From NCBI GenBank assembly GCA_020048895.1, contig JAIFLV010000020.1:1-64000 (forward strand): 64,000 nt of DNA. Direction: 5' to 3'. Source of the stretch: Rhodoferax sp. Its GTDB lineage: Bacteria > Pseudomonadota > Gammaproteobacteria > Burkholderiales > Burkholderiaceae_C. A program made the position numbers and the translations under genes. Shown one piece after another: positions 42,891 to 50,889 of this stretch (its first letter is position 1; each line of letters opens with the position of its first letter). A model generated the notes under the pieces. That model was not told the DNA's origin, did no database searches, and was given only the letters and a program-made list of their open reading frames with translations.

Positions 42891-42988
42891 GATGGTAGGG
42901 CTCAGCAGCTTCGGGTAGAACTGCTTCACTTCGCATGGGGTAGTCTTGCCACCTAAAGCGCACACGGATTGACGACACTGATGAATTG

Positions 42989-43071
42989 TGAAACATCGGC
43001 ACGAATCCCGAAGCTTAAAGCCGCCAACATGTGAAACAATTGAAACAATTAATTGAACGCCTCTTGAAACA
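42989..43071. promoter_or_regulatory. Four activator half-sites between the lyase operon and the activator gene
   Basis: TGAAACA is found at 42989, 43032, 43041 and 43065. The cluster can serve the minus-strand promoter (99-181 bp away) and lies 68-150 bp before the activator start, suggesting autoregulation. No other feature is seen in the 313-bp gap 42826-43138. Confidence 0.65.
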
Positions 43072-43138
43072 CTGACCATTAGAATCCCCTTCCCCCCCTC
43101 GCGCAGTGCTTTCGAACTTCCACCCAAGGAAACCAAAA

Positions 43139-45085
43139 ATGACATCCGGTAAACTTCGTTCGCCACGTATTTGTGTGCTGAGTTACAACTCCCTCAGCCA
43201 GATGGTGCACACCGTGGTGTCCGAATTTGCCTCCCGTGCCGAGATTGAAGTGGTGGAGGTATTGCTGGATCAGGCGCTCACGTTGGGTTTGGATATTGAA
43301 AAGAACCGACGTGCCGATGTCATTATCACGGCCGGAGCGAATGCGGTATTGCTTCGTTCCGCATTGAGTCTGCCGGTCGTTGCCATCAAGGTGACCGGGT
43401 TCGATTTCCTGCTGGCACTTCAGCGGGCGCGCAAGGTGTCCGACCGGATTGGTGTCGGCGTTTTTCGCCAGAAAAGTCTTGAGCTTGAGACCGTAAAGGA
43501 ACTACTCCAAGTCGAAGTCTCACAGCAAACTTACGAGACGCGTGCCGATGCACAGGAGAGTTTTCAAAGGTTGCACGATGAGGGCTATCAAGTGATTGTT
43601 GGCTCCAGTCTGGTGGTCGAAATGGCAGAGGGCAGCGGATTGACGGGCATCTTGATCTATAGCCTGGAGTCGGTACGTCAGGCATTTGAAGAAGCCATTC
43701 AACTCGCTGAACTGGCCGTTCTCGAGGCAGCTCGATACGACAACCTCAACAGCGTGTTGCGTAACCTGCATGAGGCGGTACTGGCGGTCGATACCGAACA
43801 TCGGGTCACTGCCATCAACCCCTTGATGGAGCGGGTACTGGGCGCCGTCAATGGGTCCGTTATCGGCCGGGCGCTCACCGAGTTTGACCCTTTGTTCTCG
43901 TTAACCAATGTGCTGTCTGATCGGGACGAGGCGGTAGATGTCGTTTTGCCGTACGAGAACAAGACCTATCTCATGTCACGCACAGCGATTCGCGAGTCCG
44001 GCATCGTTACCGGTGCCATATTGACGCTGTACGATGCGCATGACATACAGCGTGCCGATACCGTGATGCGGTCCCAGCGCCGTCCGCGCAGCTTGACTGC
44101 CAAGTACCATTTCAGCCAGGTGGTTGGCGCGAGTCCCGCTCTGCGTCAGGCGCGGGCAGTGGCGCAGCGATGTGCACAAAGCGATTCCACGGTTCTTATC
44201 ACCGGTGAAAGTGGCACTGGAAAAGAGTTGTTTGCCCAGGCCATTCATAACGCGGGCGGACGCAATGGCAAGCCGTTTGTAGCTCTGAATTGCGCCGCAT
44301 TCCCAGAGTCTTTGCTGGAAAGCGAATTGTTCGGCTATGACGATGGGGCATTCACCGGTTCACGCAAAGGTGGCAAGGCGGGGTTGTTCGAAACTGCCCA
44401 TACCGGTACGATATTTCTGGATGAAATAGGTGACATGCCGGTGTCCTTGCAGACGCGCCTGCTGCGTGTGTTGCAGGAGCGCGAAGTAGTGAGGCTCGGC
44501 AGCCTGCAGCCTATACCCATTGATGTTCGCGTCATTGCCGCGACGCACTGCCATCTGCCCGATCGCATTGAGCGCGGCACGTTCAGGGCCGATCTCTACT
44601 ATCGCATCAATATCCTGAGGGTCTCACTTCCAGCACTTCGAGACAGACCCGAGGACATCGGCAGCTTGGCGCTGCAACTGCTTTTTTCAGCGTTGCGGCG
44701 CCAGGGATGCAGCTTGCCAGCGGACCAACTCCTGGCACCCTTGTTACCCGTTATAGTCAAATATACATGGCCGGGTAACGTGCGTGAACTTGAAAACATC
44801 ATGGAGCGATTTGCGGTCTACGCCAGTGCATCCGGGACAGCCAACGCGGTTGACTACCCAACCTTTATGCTCGAGATCGCAGAGTTAAGCGTCATGCCCG
44901 CCGAATCCAGACTGGCGCAACCACCCGCTGCATCCTATCCAGAGACTCCGATCAAGATCGATAAAGCTGCAATCATCAGTGCTTTGACGCACGCTGGTGG
45001 TAACAAGCAGATCGCCGCATCACGGCTGGGCATCAGCCGCACAACATTGTGGCGAAAGATTCGTGAGGAGCAACTCGAAGACTAG
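43139..45085 (+). CDS. PrpR-type sigma-54-dependent transcriptional activator
   Basis: I start at ATG 43139 (MTSGKLRSPRICVLS), preceded by AAGGAAACC; the ORF start 33 nt earlier lacks a ribosome-binding site. The 648-residue protein has a PrpR_N sensor domain (residues about 10-180, with AGANAVLLRSALSLPVVAIKVTGFDFLLAL), a PAS-like segment (about 205-300), an AAA+ domain and a Fis-type HTH. Walker A is GESGTGKE near 356, the sigma-54 contact loop is GAFTGS rather than GAFTGA near 403, and Walker B is IFLDEIGDM. The HTH reads GGNKQIAASRLGISRTTLWRK. PrpR_N domains sense small acids or CoA-pathway intermediates. It is the obvious regulator for the seven sigma-54 promoters found here. Confidence 0.93.
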   Translation: MTSGKLRSPRICVLSYNSLSQMVHTVVSEFASRAEIEVVEVLLDQALTLGLDIEKNRRADVIITAGANAVLLRSALSLPVVAIKVTGFDFLLALQRARKVSDRIGVGVFRQKSLELETVKELLQVEVSQQTYETRADAQESFQRLHDEGYQVIVGSSLVVEMAEGSGLTGILIYSLESVRQAFEEAIQLAELAVLEAARYDNLNSVLRNLHEAVLAVDTEHRVTAINPLMERVLGAVNGSVIGRALTEFDPLFSLTNVLSDRDEAVDVVLPYENKTYLMSRTAIRESGIVTGAILTLYDAHDIQRADTVMRSQRRPRSLTAKYHFSQVVGASPALRQARAVAQRCAQSDSTVLITGESGTGKELFAQAIHNAGGRNGKPFVALNCAAFPESLLESELFGYDDGAFTGSRKGGKAGLFETAHTGTIFLDEIGDMPVSLQTRLLRVLQEREVVRLGSLQPIPIDVRVIAATHCHLPDRIERGTFRADLYYRINILRVSLPALRDRPEDIGSLALQLLFSALRRQGCSLPADQLLAPLLPVIVKYTWPGNVRELENIMERFAVYASASGTANAVDYPTFMLEIAELSVMPAESRLAQPPAASYPETPIKIDKAAIISALTHAGGNKQIAASRLGISRTTLWRKIREEQLED

Positions 45086-45248
45086 TAGTCCGTTTCATCA
45101 AAAACGTTACGAAATGAAATCGATGGATTTTTCAGGCTGGCTAGGCGTGAGGAGGCGACATAGCCGTAGCTATGGCAACGACGAACAACAACGCCGGACG
45201 GGAAAAGGCACGATTTCATGTAAGCGTTTTGGTGAAACGGACTACTAG
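45082..45248. mobile_element. MITE-like element with terminal inverted repeats
   Basis: The 167-bp element starts CTAGTAGTCCGTTTCA and ends with the complement TGAAACGGACTACTAG. The inverted repeats extend about 37 bp with mismatches, as far as GAAATCG/CGATTTC. It has no coding capacity. The inner part contains GGCGTGAGGAGGCGACATAG and a small palindrome TAGCCGTAGCTA. It overlaps the last codon of the activator gene and supplies its TAG stop, so the activator's C-terminus may have been trimmed or altered by insertion. Confidence 0.75.
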
Positions 45249-45335
45249 GGTGGATCAGTCTGCTTGCAGTCGTACCTCGGATGGCACGATTTCTGCGTGA
45301 AAGCGCTCATCGTGCAGTTTAGAAAATAGGCAATC

Positions 45336-46193
45336 ATGGCATTTGACATTTTGGCGATTGACGCAGTCGTCAACATTTGGACCAAAGAGGCTCTCGCAAA
45401 CCGACCTGAGCGAAAGAGTTTTTACGTTGACAAGATGCGTGTGGGAGACGGCACGTTTGGTGGTGTCAGCCTTGAGGAAATGATCGGTCGCATGGACGCT
45501 GCGGGAATCGAGCGATCGTTTCTGATAGCCGCCAAAGTGGGTGTGAAGCACCACCCGGCCTGCTATCAGGTCCCGTACGCACTGGTAGCGGATGCGGTGC
45601 AAAAATATCCGGAGCGTTTTTCGGGTCTGGCAGGCGTCGACCCGACCGAGGGAATGGCGGGTGTTCGTGAACTGGAAAAGTCGGTACGGGAATACGGTTT
45701 TATCGGTGCCCATAGCTACCCTCACTGGTTTGAGCTCGCACCCGACCATGCGAAGTACTACCCCTTTTACGCCAAATGCGTAGAACTCGATATTCCAATC
45801 CAATTACAGGTTGGGCAATCGATGGTCTATGACGCCTCCTACCCTCGTCGAAGTGTGGGTCGACCAATCTCATTGGACTCGGTGGCCTGTGATTTCCCAG
45901 AATTGAAATTAGTAGGTATTCATGTCGGTATTCCATGGACGGACGAGATGATCGCAATGGCCTGGAAGCACAGGAACGTCTATATTGGTTGCGATGCGCA
46001 TCGGCCCACTTATTGGCCAGAATCGTTTGTCAAGTTCATTAATAGTTATGGACAAGACAAAGTGATTTTTGGAACTGACTTTCCGGTACTGCCGTTCGAA
46101 CAAACGCGTTCTGACATCGAAGCACTGGGTCTAAAGCCTGCAGCTCTGCGCAAGTTGCTGCGTGATAACGCAGTAAGCGTTTACAAGCTGTAG
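45336..46193 (+). CDS. Amidohydrolase-2 family protein lacking the HxH metal motif
   Basis: The 285-residue protein has the TIM-barrel pattern of the ACMSD/amidohydrolase-2 family: GFIGAHSYPHWFELAPDH, LVGIHVGIPW and IFGTDFPVLPFEQ. The N-terminal metal motif, normally DxHxHxW, reads IDAVVNIW, so Val11 and Asn13 take the place of both histidines. Family members decarboxylate or hydrolyse aromatic acids using a divalent metal. Such a replacement may mean loss of metal or a changed active site. It follows the MITE and has no clear promoter of its own. Confidence 0.85.
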   Translation: MAFDILAIDAVVNIWTKEALANRPERKSFYVDKMRVGDGTFGGVSLEEMIGRMDAAGIERSFLIAAKVGVKHHPACYQVPYALVADAVQKYPERFSGLAGVDPTEGMAGVRELEKSVREYGFIGAHSYPHWFELAPDHAKYYPFYAKCVELDIPIQLQVGQSMVYDASYPRRSVGRPISLDSVACDFPELKLVGIHVGIPWTDEMIAMAWKHRNVYIGCDAHRPTYWPESFVKFINSYGQDKVIFGTDFPVLPFEQTRSDIEALGLKPAALRKLLRDNAVSVYKL

Positions 46194-46349
46194 TTCGGCA
46201 CCGCCCTGATCGTCTGGGGATTTCCCCCAGAACAGGCACGGGCAAATTCAATCACATAGAGGCTCCGGCCACCGCAGGTCGCTGTCTGACGCAATCACTC
46301 TGATCCCAGTTCACACAGTTGAATGTGTCGGTGTCCAAAAAAAGGACGT

Positions 46350-46377
46350 AAAAAAAGGTGGCACCACCGGTGCCACC
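46350..46377 (-). terminator. Rho-independent terminator of the TonB receptor gene
   Basis: On the minus strand the perfect 9-bp stem GGTGGCACC/GGTGCCACC with a 3-nt loop is followed by seven T residues, 24 bp after the receptor stop. A weaker hairpin at 46214-46230 follows the amidohydrolase gene but lacks a T-tract. Confidence 0.9.
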
Positions 46378-46401
46378 AACCCTTAGAGAATACCGTGTGA
46401 A

Positions 46402-48837
46402 TTAGAAGTCGTATGTGAGGGTGACTCCCGCCTGTCGCAAACGCGGCAGAAAATCGACAGACGTCAGCCGGAAAAACGCGGGATCACGGTAGCGGAAACC
46501 ATTGACCGAAGTTTTGTCATCGGTTGCGTTCTTGACCCAGCCCGTAACACGCCAACCTGGCCCTCGTATGCCGGCACTCAGGTTCACATGGGTAAATGGA
46601 TCAGCCCAAATGGTATTTTGCAACTCAGCATAGCGACGTGACTGATAAATCACGTCTGTACGACCGAAGAAGCGAAGGTTGTCAACCGAGATCGGGAAAT
46701 CTACCGCCACCGACATCGCTGCAGAATGCTGCGGAGTGCGTGGCAGCTTAAAGCCTGCCACCGAACGGTTGCCGCCATAAACAGTTCCTTGGGTGGTTTC
46801 AGTGCCTTCATCCGCGATCGCATCGGTATAGGCGTAATTCCCAGAGAGGGTCAACCAGCGCGTGGCGCGGTAGGTCCCGTCCAATTCAAAACCCTGGGTA
46901 TGCGCTTTGCCAACATTGTTAACAATGGTCGCCGTCGTCTGCAATCCGCTCACCGGGTCGATCCGGGTAGCAAGGTTAGACAACTGCAGGCCATCAATCT
47001 CATTGCGGAACAGTGAAGCGTTAAATGCCAGGCGTTTGTTATCAAGCAAGGTTTTGAACCCAATCTCATACGACTGGATCTTCTCTCCGTCATAAGTGAA
47101 CGTGCTAGCTGGCAGACCGGCAGACGCGTTGAAACCTCCGCTCTTGCTACCTCGAGCTGACTGCGCATAGAGCATCGTGTCCTGATTCATTTTGTAGTCG
47201 AAGGTCACACGCGGCGAAAAATCGGTGAAGGTTTGGCTGCCTTGAATAGCACAGACCTCACCAGCAACACAGGTGCCGGACGTGACTTTAGCGATCCCCA
47301 GCGGCGTTCCCCCAACTTCTACCGTCTCCTTGTTGTAGCGACCTTCCAGCGAAACGCGCATAGATTTGTCGATCTCGTATTGCAGGCGACCAAATGGGGC
47401 CACATTGCTGGTACTGGTAGTCGATTTTGCGACCATTGGATCGGCGGTTACCTGACCTTTGGAGTCACGCAGGATCACGCCACTGCCGATGCCACTGGTA
47501 TCTTCCTTGTAAACAAATGCCCCCACCAACCAAGTGAGGGGCTGGGTCTGGGGCGAAGCCAAACGCAGTTCTTGGGTGTAGTAGGTCATCTCATCACGGT
47601 TGTAACTCAGCCATGAAGTGCCAAAAATAGAAAATCGACCGCCTGCGTACGACTCATCAACGCCATTGTTGGTATTCTGGCGGGTGTAGGACGACTGTGA
47701 GGTCAACGTATAACCGTTGTCAAAACGGTAGTTGAATGTGAGCGCTGTCTGTGTCGTCTGACGATCCAATCCAGCAACATTGCCGTAGTTGGTGCCGGTT
47801 TTGGGATCCGTGTAGTTGGCGAGATCAGCTGTGTTCAAGCGCACGATCGCGTCGGCCAAAATCGACGGGCCGCATGGCCAGCCATTGAGGCGGTTGGAAG
47901 CACTTGGCGCCACTGCCCCATCGGGGATACCTGCAGCATTGTTGCCGACTATGTTAATGGTCTTGCCATCGCACACGCCACCATTGGGGACGTTGGTGGA
48001 TCCGTTTTGACTGGTGACAGCACCGCCGGCTTGTGTTGGCACAGGGCGATTCACCGCCGCAAACTGTCCATCCCTGATGCTGGACGTGTTCAGTGAAAGC
48101 AGCGCATCAAAAGCCTTGCTTGGGGTAAACAGCAATTGCACGTTGGCCGCATTTGTACGCTCTTCACCAATCTTCTGATCGGTTAGCGAGTTCGTGTATT
48201 GACCGCCGAACTGGTGATGCTTGGCAGTGACTCTTGCAGCAAGAACGTCCTTTAAAACAGGAAAGGAAATCGCACCAAAAATCGATGATTCACCCGCTTG
48301 TCCACCGGTCACAGACACCCGCCCCTCCACTTCATGCGAAGGCTTTACTGTGACATAGTTGATAGCACCGGCATAGGTGGAACGACCGTACAGCGCAGAC
48401 TGCGGGCCTTTGATGACTTCAACCCGCTCTGCGTCATCAAGCAACAGCCCCAAAGCGCCGTAACGCTGATACACACCGTCGACGAAAACCGAAGTCGCCT
48501 GCGGCGCCGTAGGAATCAGCGTCGTTATTCCGCGCACTACCGGACGTTCACCTACACGCCCAAGATCGGCGGTGTAGCTCAAGCCAGGCGTGTACTGCGA
48601 CAACTCGGCGATCGACGTGATCGAGCGTTCTTCGAGATCCTTGCCCGAGAGAGCCTGAATGGACAGCGGCACCTCCTGCAGGCTCTCGCCGACTCGGCGG
48701 GCAGTTACCACTACCTTACCCAATTGCCCGGTATCGGCCGCAGCCTCCTGGCCGGCGGACGTTGGAGCGGTTTGCGCCATAACCTGGCAAGTTGCTAACG
48801 CCACAGCAGTCATCAAAAAAGGCTTGAACTTACGCAT
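46402..48837 (-). CDS. TonB-dependent outer-membrane receptor
   Basis: The 811-residue protein has a signal peptide (MRKFKPFLMTAVALATCQVMAQ) and a plug domain with GKVVVTARRVGESLQEVPLSIQALSGKDLEERSI and the VERVEVIKGPQSALYGRSTYAGAINYVT-type segment. A beta-barrel follows, ending in the usual terminal Phe (VTLTYDF). The plug type is common among Sphingomonas and Burkholderiales receptors of unknown, often hydrophobic or aromatic, ligands. A predicted sigma-54 promoter and palindromic activator sites place it in the same regulon, so it is the likely outer-membrane entry for the pathway substrate. Confidence 0.93.
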   Translation of the reverse strand: MRKFKPFLMTAVALATCQVMAQTAPTSAGQEAAADTGQLGKVVVTARRVGESLQEVPLSIQALSGKDLEERSITSIAELSQYTPGLSYTADLGRVGERPVVRGITTLIPTAPQATSVFVDGVYQRYGALGLLLDDAERVEVIKGPQSALYGRSTYAGAINYVTVKPSHEVEGRVSVTGGQAGESSIFGAISFPVLKDVLAARVTAKHHQFGGQYTNSLTDQKIGEERTNAANVQLLFTPSKAFDALLSLNTSSIRDGQFAAVNRPVPTQAGGAVTSQNGSTNVPNGGVCDGKTINIVGNNAAGIPDGAVAPSASNRLNGWPCGPSILADAIVRLNTADLANYTDPKTGTNYGNVAGLDRQTTQTALTFNYRFDNGYTLTSQSSYTRQNTNNGVDESYAGGRFSIFGTSWLSYNRDEMTYYTQELRLASPQTQPLTWLVGAFVYKEDTSGIGSGVILRDSKGQVTADPMVAKSTTSTSNVAPFGRLQYEIDKSMRVSLEGRYNKETVEVGGTPLGIAKVTSGTCVAGEVCAIQGSQTFTDFSPRVTFDYKMNQDTMLYAQSARGSKSGGFNASAGLPASTFTYDGEKIQSYEIGFKTLLDNKRLAFNASLFRNEIDGLQLSNLATRIDPVSGLQTTATIVNNVGKAHTQGFELDGTYRATRWLTLSGNYAYTDAIADEGTETTQGTVYGGNRSVAGFKLPRTPQHSAAMSVAVDFPISVDNLRFFGRTDVIYQSRRYAELQNTIWADPFTHVNLSAGIRGPGWRVTGWVKNATDDKTSVNGFRYRDPAFFRLTSVDFLPRLRQAGVTLTYDF

Positions 48838-48897
48838 TCATTTCTCCAGCAAGTTAATTGTTCCGGTTGTAAATAGCAGGGCAACAGACCGAGTAAT

Positions 48898-48913
48898 AGC
48901 AACATTCGTACCA
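48898..48913 (-). promoter_or_regulatory. Predicted sigma-54 promoter for the TonB receptor
   Basis: The minus strand reads TGGTACGAATGTTGCT, with correct spacing; T at the fourth position is a common variant. The leader to ATG 48837 is about 50 nt. Confidence 0.72.
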
Positions 48914-48980
48914 CGAAACAAGGTGCCAACTTTGCCAAAAGGTGGTTTGAATCTTGGCTTCGAGCCTGGTTTTCGAGTTT

Positions 48981-49021
48981 TGAAACTGTTTCAATCAGTC
49001 GATGAAACGCACATTGTTTCA
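48981..49021. promoter_or_regulatory. Paired activator palindromes upstream of the TonB receptor
   Basis: TGAAACTGTTTCA (48981-48993) and TGAAACGCACATTGTTTCA (49003-49021) lie 68-108 bp upstream of the -24 element. The second has the same 7-5-7 geometry as the site at 27051. Nothing else is recognised in the 379-bp gap 48838-49216. Confidence 0.65.
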
Positions 49022-49216
49022 ATTGATCAGCGCATACGATCGATTCGATACCGCCTGGTCAATTCATCCTATTAGTGACAACGGGAAAGCACCCCTGCGT
49101 AGCACCTCATTTTGTGAAGGAAACAAGGTCACGGCGTCCGTACTATATGCGCGAATTGCTATCACAATAATAGCGAACTCTATTGGCATGGCCAGGTTTG
49201 GGGTGGCCATTGGGGG

Positions 49217-49678
49217 TCAGGCAAGAGGCAAAGCGGTGGTGAATTTGATCTCTTCCATCGAAAAAGCAGACGAAACGCTCGTCAAATCCGCCATCTTGAT
49301 GAGTCTTTTGTAAATTTTGTCATAGCCGTCGATATCGGACGTTACAACCTTCAGTAGATAGTCTACGTCGCCACTCATACGGTGAAATTCAACTACCTCG
49401 GGCAATGAAATAACCGCAGCTGCAAACTGTTCAAGCCACTTTTCATCGTGGCGCGCTGTGCGGACGCTAACGAAGACCGTTACCGGCAAACCAAGCTTCT
49501 TCCGATTCAGTAGCGCCACACGGCTTTCGATGATGCCGTCATCTTCCAGTCGCTTCAACCGCTTCCAGCATGGCGTTGTGGACAATCCGACACGCTCACT
49601 CAAGGAGGCAATGGAAAGCGACCCGTCCGTTTGAAGCACGGACAGAATTGCGACATCGATACGATTAAGTTTATTCAT
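49217..49678 (-). CDS. Lrp/AsnC family transcriptional regulator
   Basis: The 153-residue protein has the N-terminal helix-turn-helix of Lrp/AsnC regulators (LNRIDVAILSVLQTDGSLSIASLSERVGLSTTPCWKRLKRLEDDGII) and the RAM ligand-binding domain with VVEFHRMSGDVDYLLKVV. Such proteins usually respond to an amino acid. It is divergent from the broken cysteine synthase-like gene with a 132-bp gap, so it probably controlled that gene and itself. It marks the change from the catabolic region to ordinary chromosome. Confidence 0.93.
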   Translation of the reverse strand: MNKLNRIDVAILSVLQTDGSLSIASLSERVGLSTTPCWKRLKRLEDDGIIESRVALLNRKKLGLPVTVFVSVRTARHDEKWLEQFAAAVISLPEVVEFHRMSGDVDYLLKVVTSDIDGYDKIYKRLIKMADLTSVSSAFSMEEIKFTTALPLA

Positions 49679-49810
49679 TCTTCAATCCAGAAAATTTCAG
49701 CACATTCATGCTACATATTGACTATATCTCAGGCATTTTAGGGACGTTTTTGACGAGATGACAGGTCACACTCAGGCTTAGGCATACTTCAATATGATCG
49801 CGGAAAACAG

Positions 49811-50857
49811 ATGAGAGACCCAACACGAATCCTTCAGAACCTGACGCAACTGGTGGGCAATACGCCCATGCTTGCCATCAATTTTCGTTTTCGAGGCAGA
49901 GAACGTTGCGTTTATGCAAAGGCAGAGTATCTGAACTTCACGGGTTCAATCAAGGACCGGATGGCCCTGCATATATTGCGACGGGCACACGCGCAGGGCA
50001 TATTGAAACCGGGAATGCCTATCGTCGAAGCGACAAGCGGAAACACCGGTATAGCCTTCTCGGCCATTGGTGCCGCGATCGGACACCCGGTTCGTATTTA
50101 CATGCCAGACTGGATGAGTCAGGAGCGAAAAGATTTGATTCGGTCGCTTGGGGCGGAGGTTTGCCTGGTGAGCAAAGACGAAGGAGGATTCTTGGGAAGC
50201 ATAGCTCTGAGTGAAGCTTTCGCCAAAGAAATAGGCGGCTTTCTGCCACGTCAGTTTGCAAATGACGCGAACGTCGAAGCCCACGCATTGTCAACAGGAG
50301 CGGAGATCTGGACTCAGCTGGAAAAAGAATCCATTCGCCCAGATGCATTTATTGCGGGTGTCGGAACCGGCGGAACGGTGATGGGCGTTGCCAGATACCT
50401 GAGAAGTGTTCAGTCCGGTGCAAAAGTCCATCCCCTGGAGCCGTCCAACAGTCCAACCCTGAGTGCCGGACACAAGGTGGGAATACACCGCATCCAGGGA
50501 ATCAGTGACGAGTTCGTTCCTCCTATCGTCAAACTTGAGCTACTGGATGACATCATCGCTGTAGATGACGGCGATGCCATCTGAATGGCGCAGGCGTTGT
50601 CAAGTCAACTCGGGCTGGCGGTTGGCATCAGCAGCGGCGCAAACTTCCTTGGAGCGTTGCTGGCGCAGGAACGGCTTGCTCCTGAAGCAAATGTTGTGAC
50701 CGTCTTTTGCGATGACAACAAAAAGTACTTGAGCACAGCGCTCATGCAGAATGAACCGGAAAAACCAGACTTCCTGCACCGCGAGGTGGAGTTGTTAAGT
50801 TTCCGATGCCTGCCCAGAGGATTTGCGCGCGATTGGGATCCGTCCGAATCGGCGTAA
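49811..50857 (+). pseudogene. Cysteine synthase-like PLP enzyme interrupted by an in-frame TGA
   Basis: Two ORFs in the same frame (49811-50584 and 50585-50857) together encode one cysteine synthase/cystathionine beta-synthase-family protein of about 348 residues. The first part has [10 protein letters not shown], the PLP-lysine motif [22 protein letters not shown] and VGTGGTVMG. The second continues [19 protein letters not shown], a family motif. The TGA at 50582-50584 stands where homologues have an ordinary residue (DAI-x-MAQAL), so a CGA to TGA change is likely. No frameshift is seen and the reading frame is otherwise intact, which implies recent inactivation, read-through or a sequencing error. 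Confidence 0.82.
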
Positions 50858-50889
50858 GCGGCTGGTCCCCAAACGAACTTGATCCGACA

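Noticed and set aside
45231-45240. GGTGAAACGG near the amidohydrolase gene as an activator site
   Set aside because: It is part of the inverted repeat of the MITE-like element and has no sigma-54 promoter downstream.
46214-46230. Hairpin CTGGGG/CCCCAG after the amidohydrolase gene as a terminator
   Set aside because: No T-tract follows in the plus direction.
50582-50584. TGA in the cysteine synthase-like gene as a selenocysteine codon
   Set aside because: The position is not a Cys in the family and no selenocysteine insertion hairpin is evident after it.
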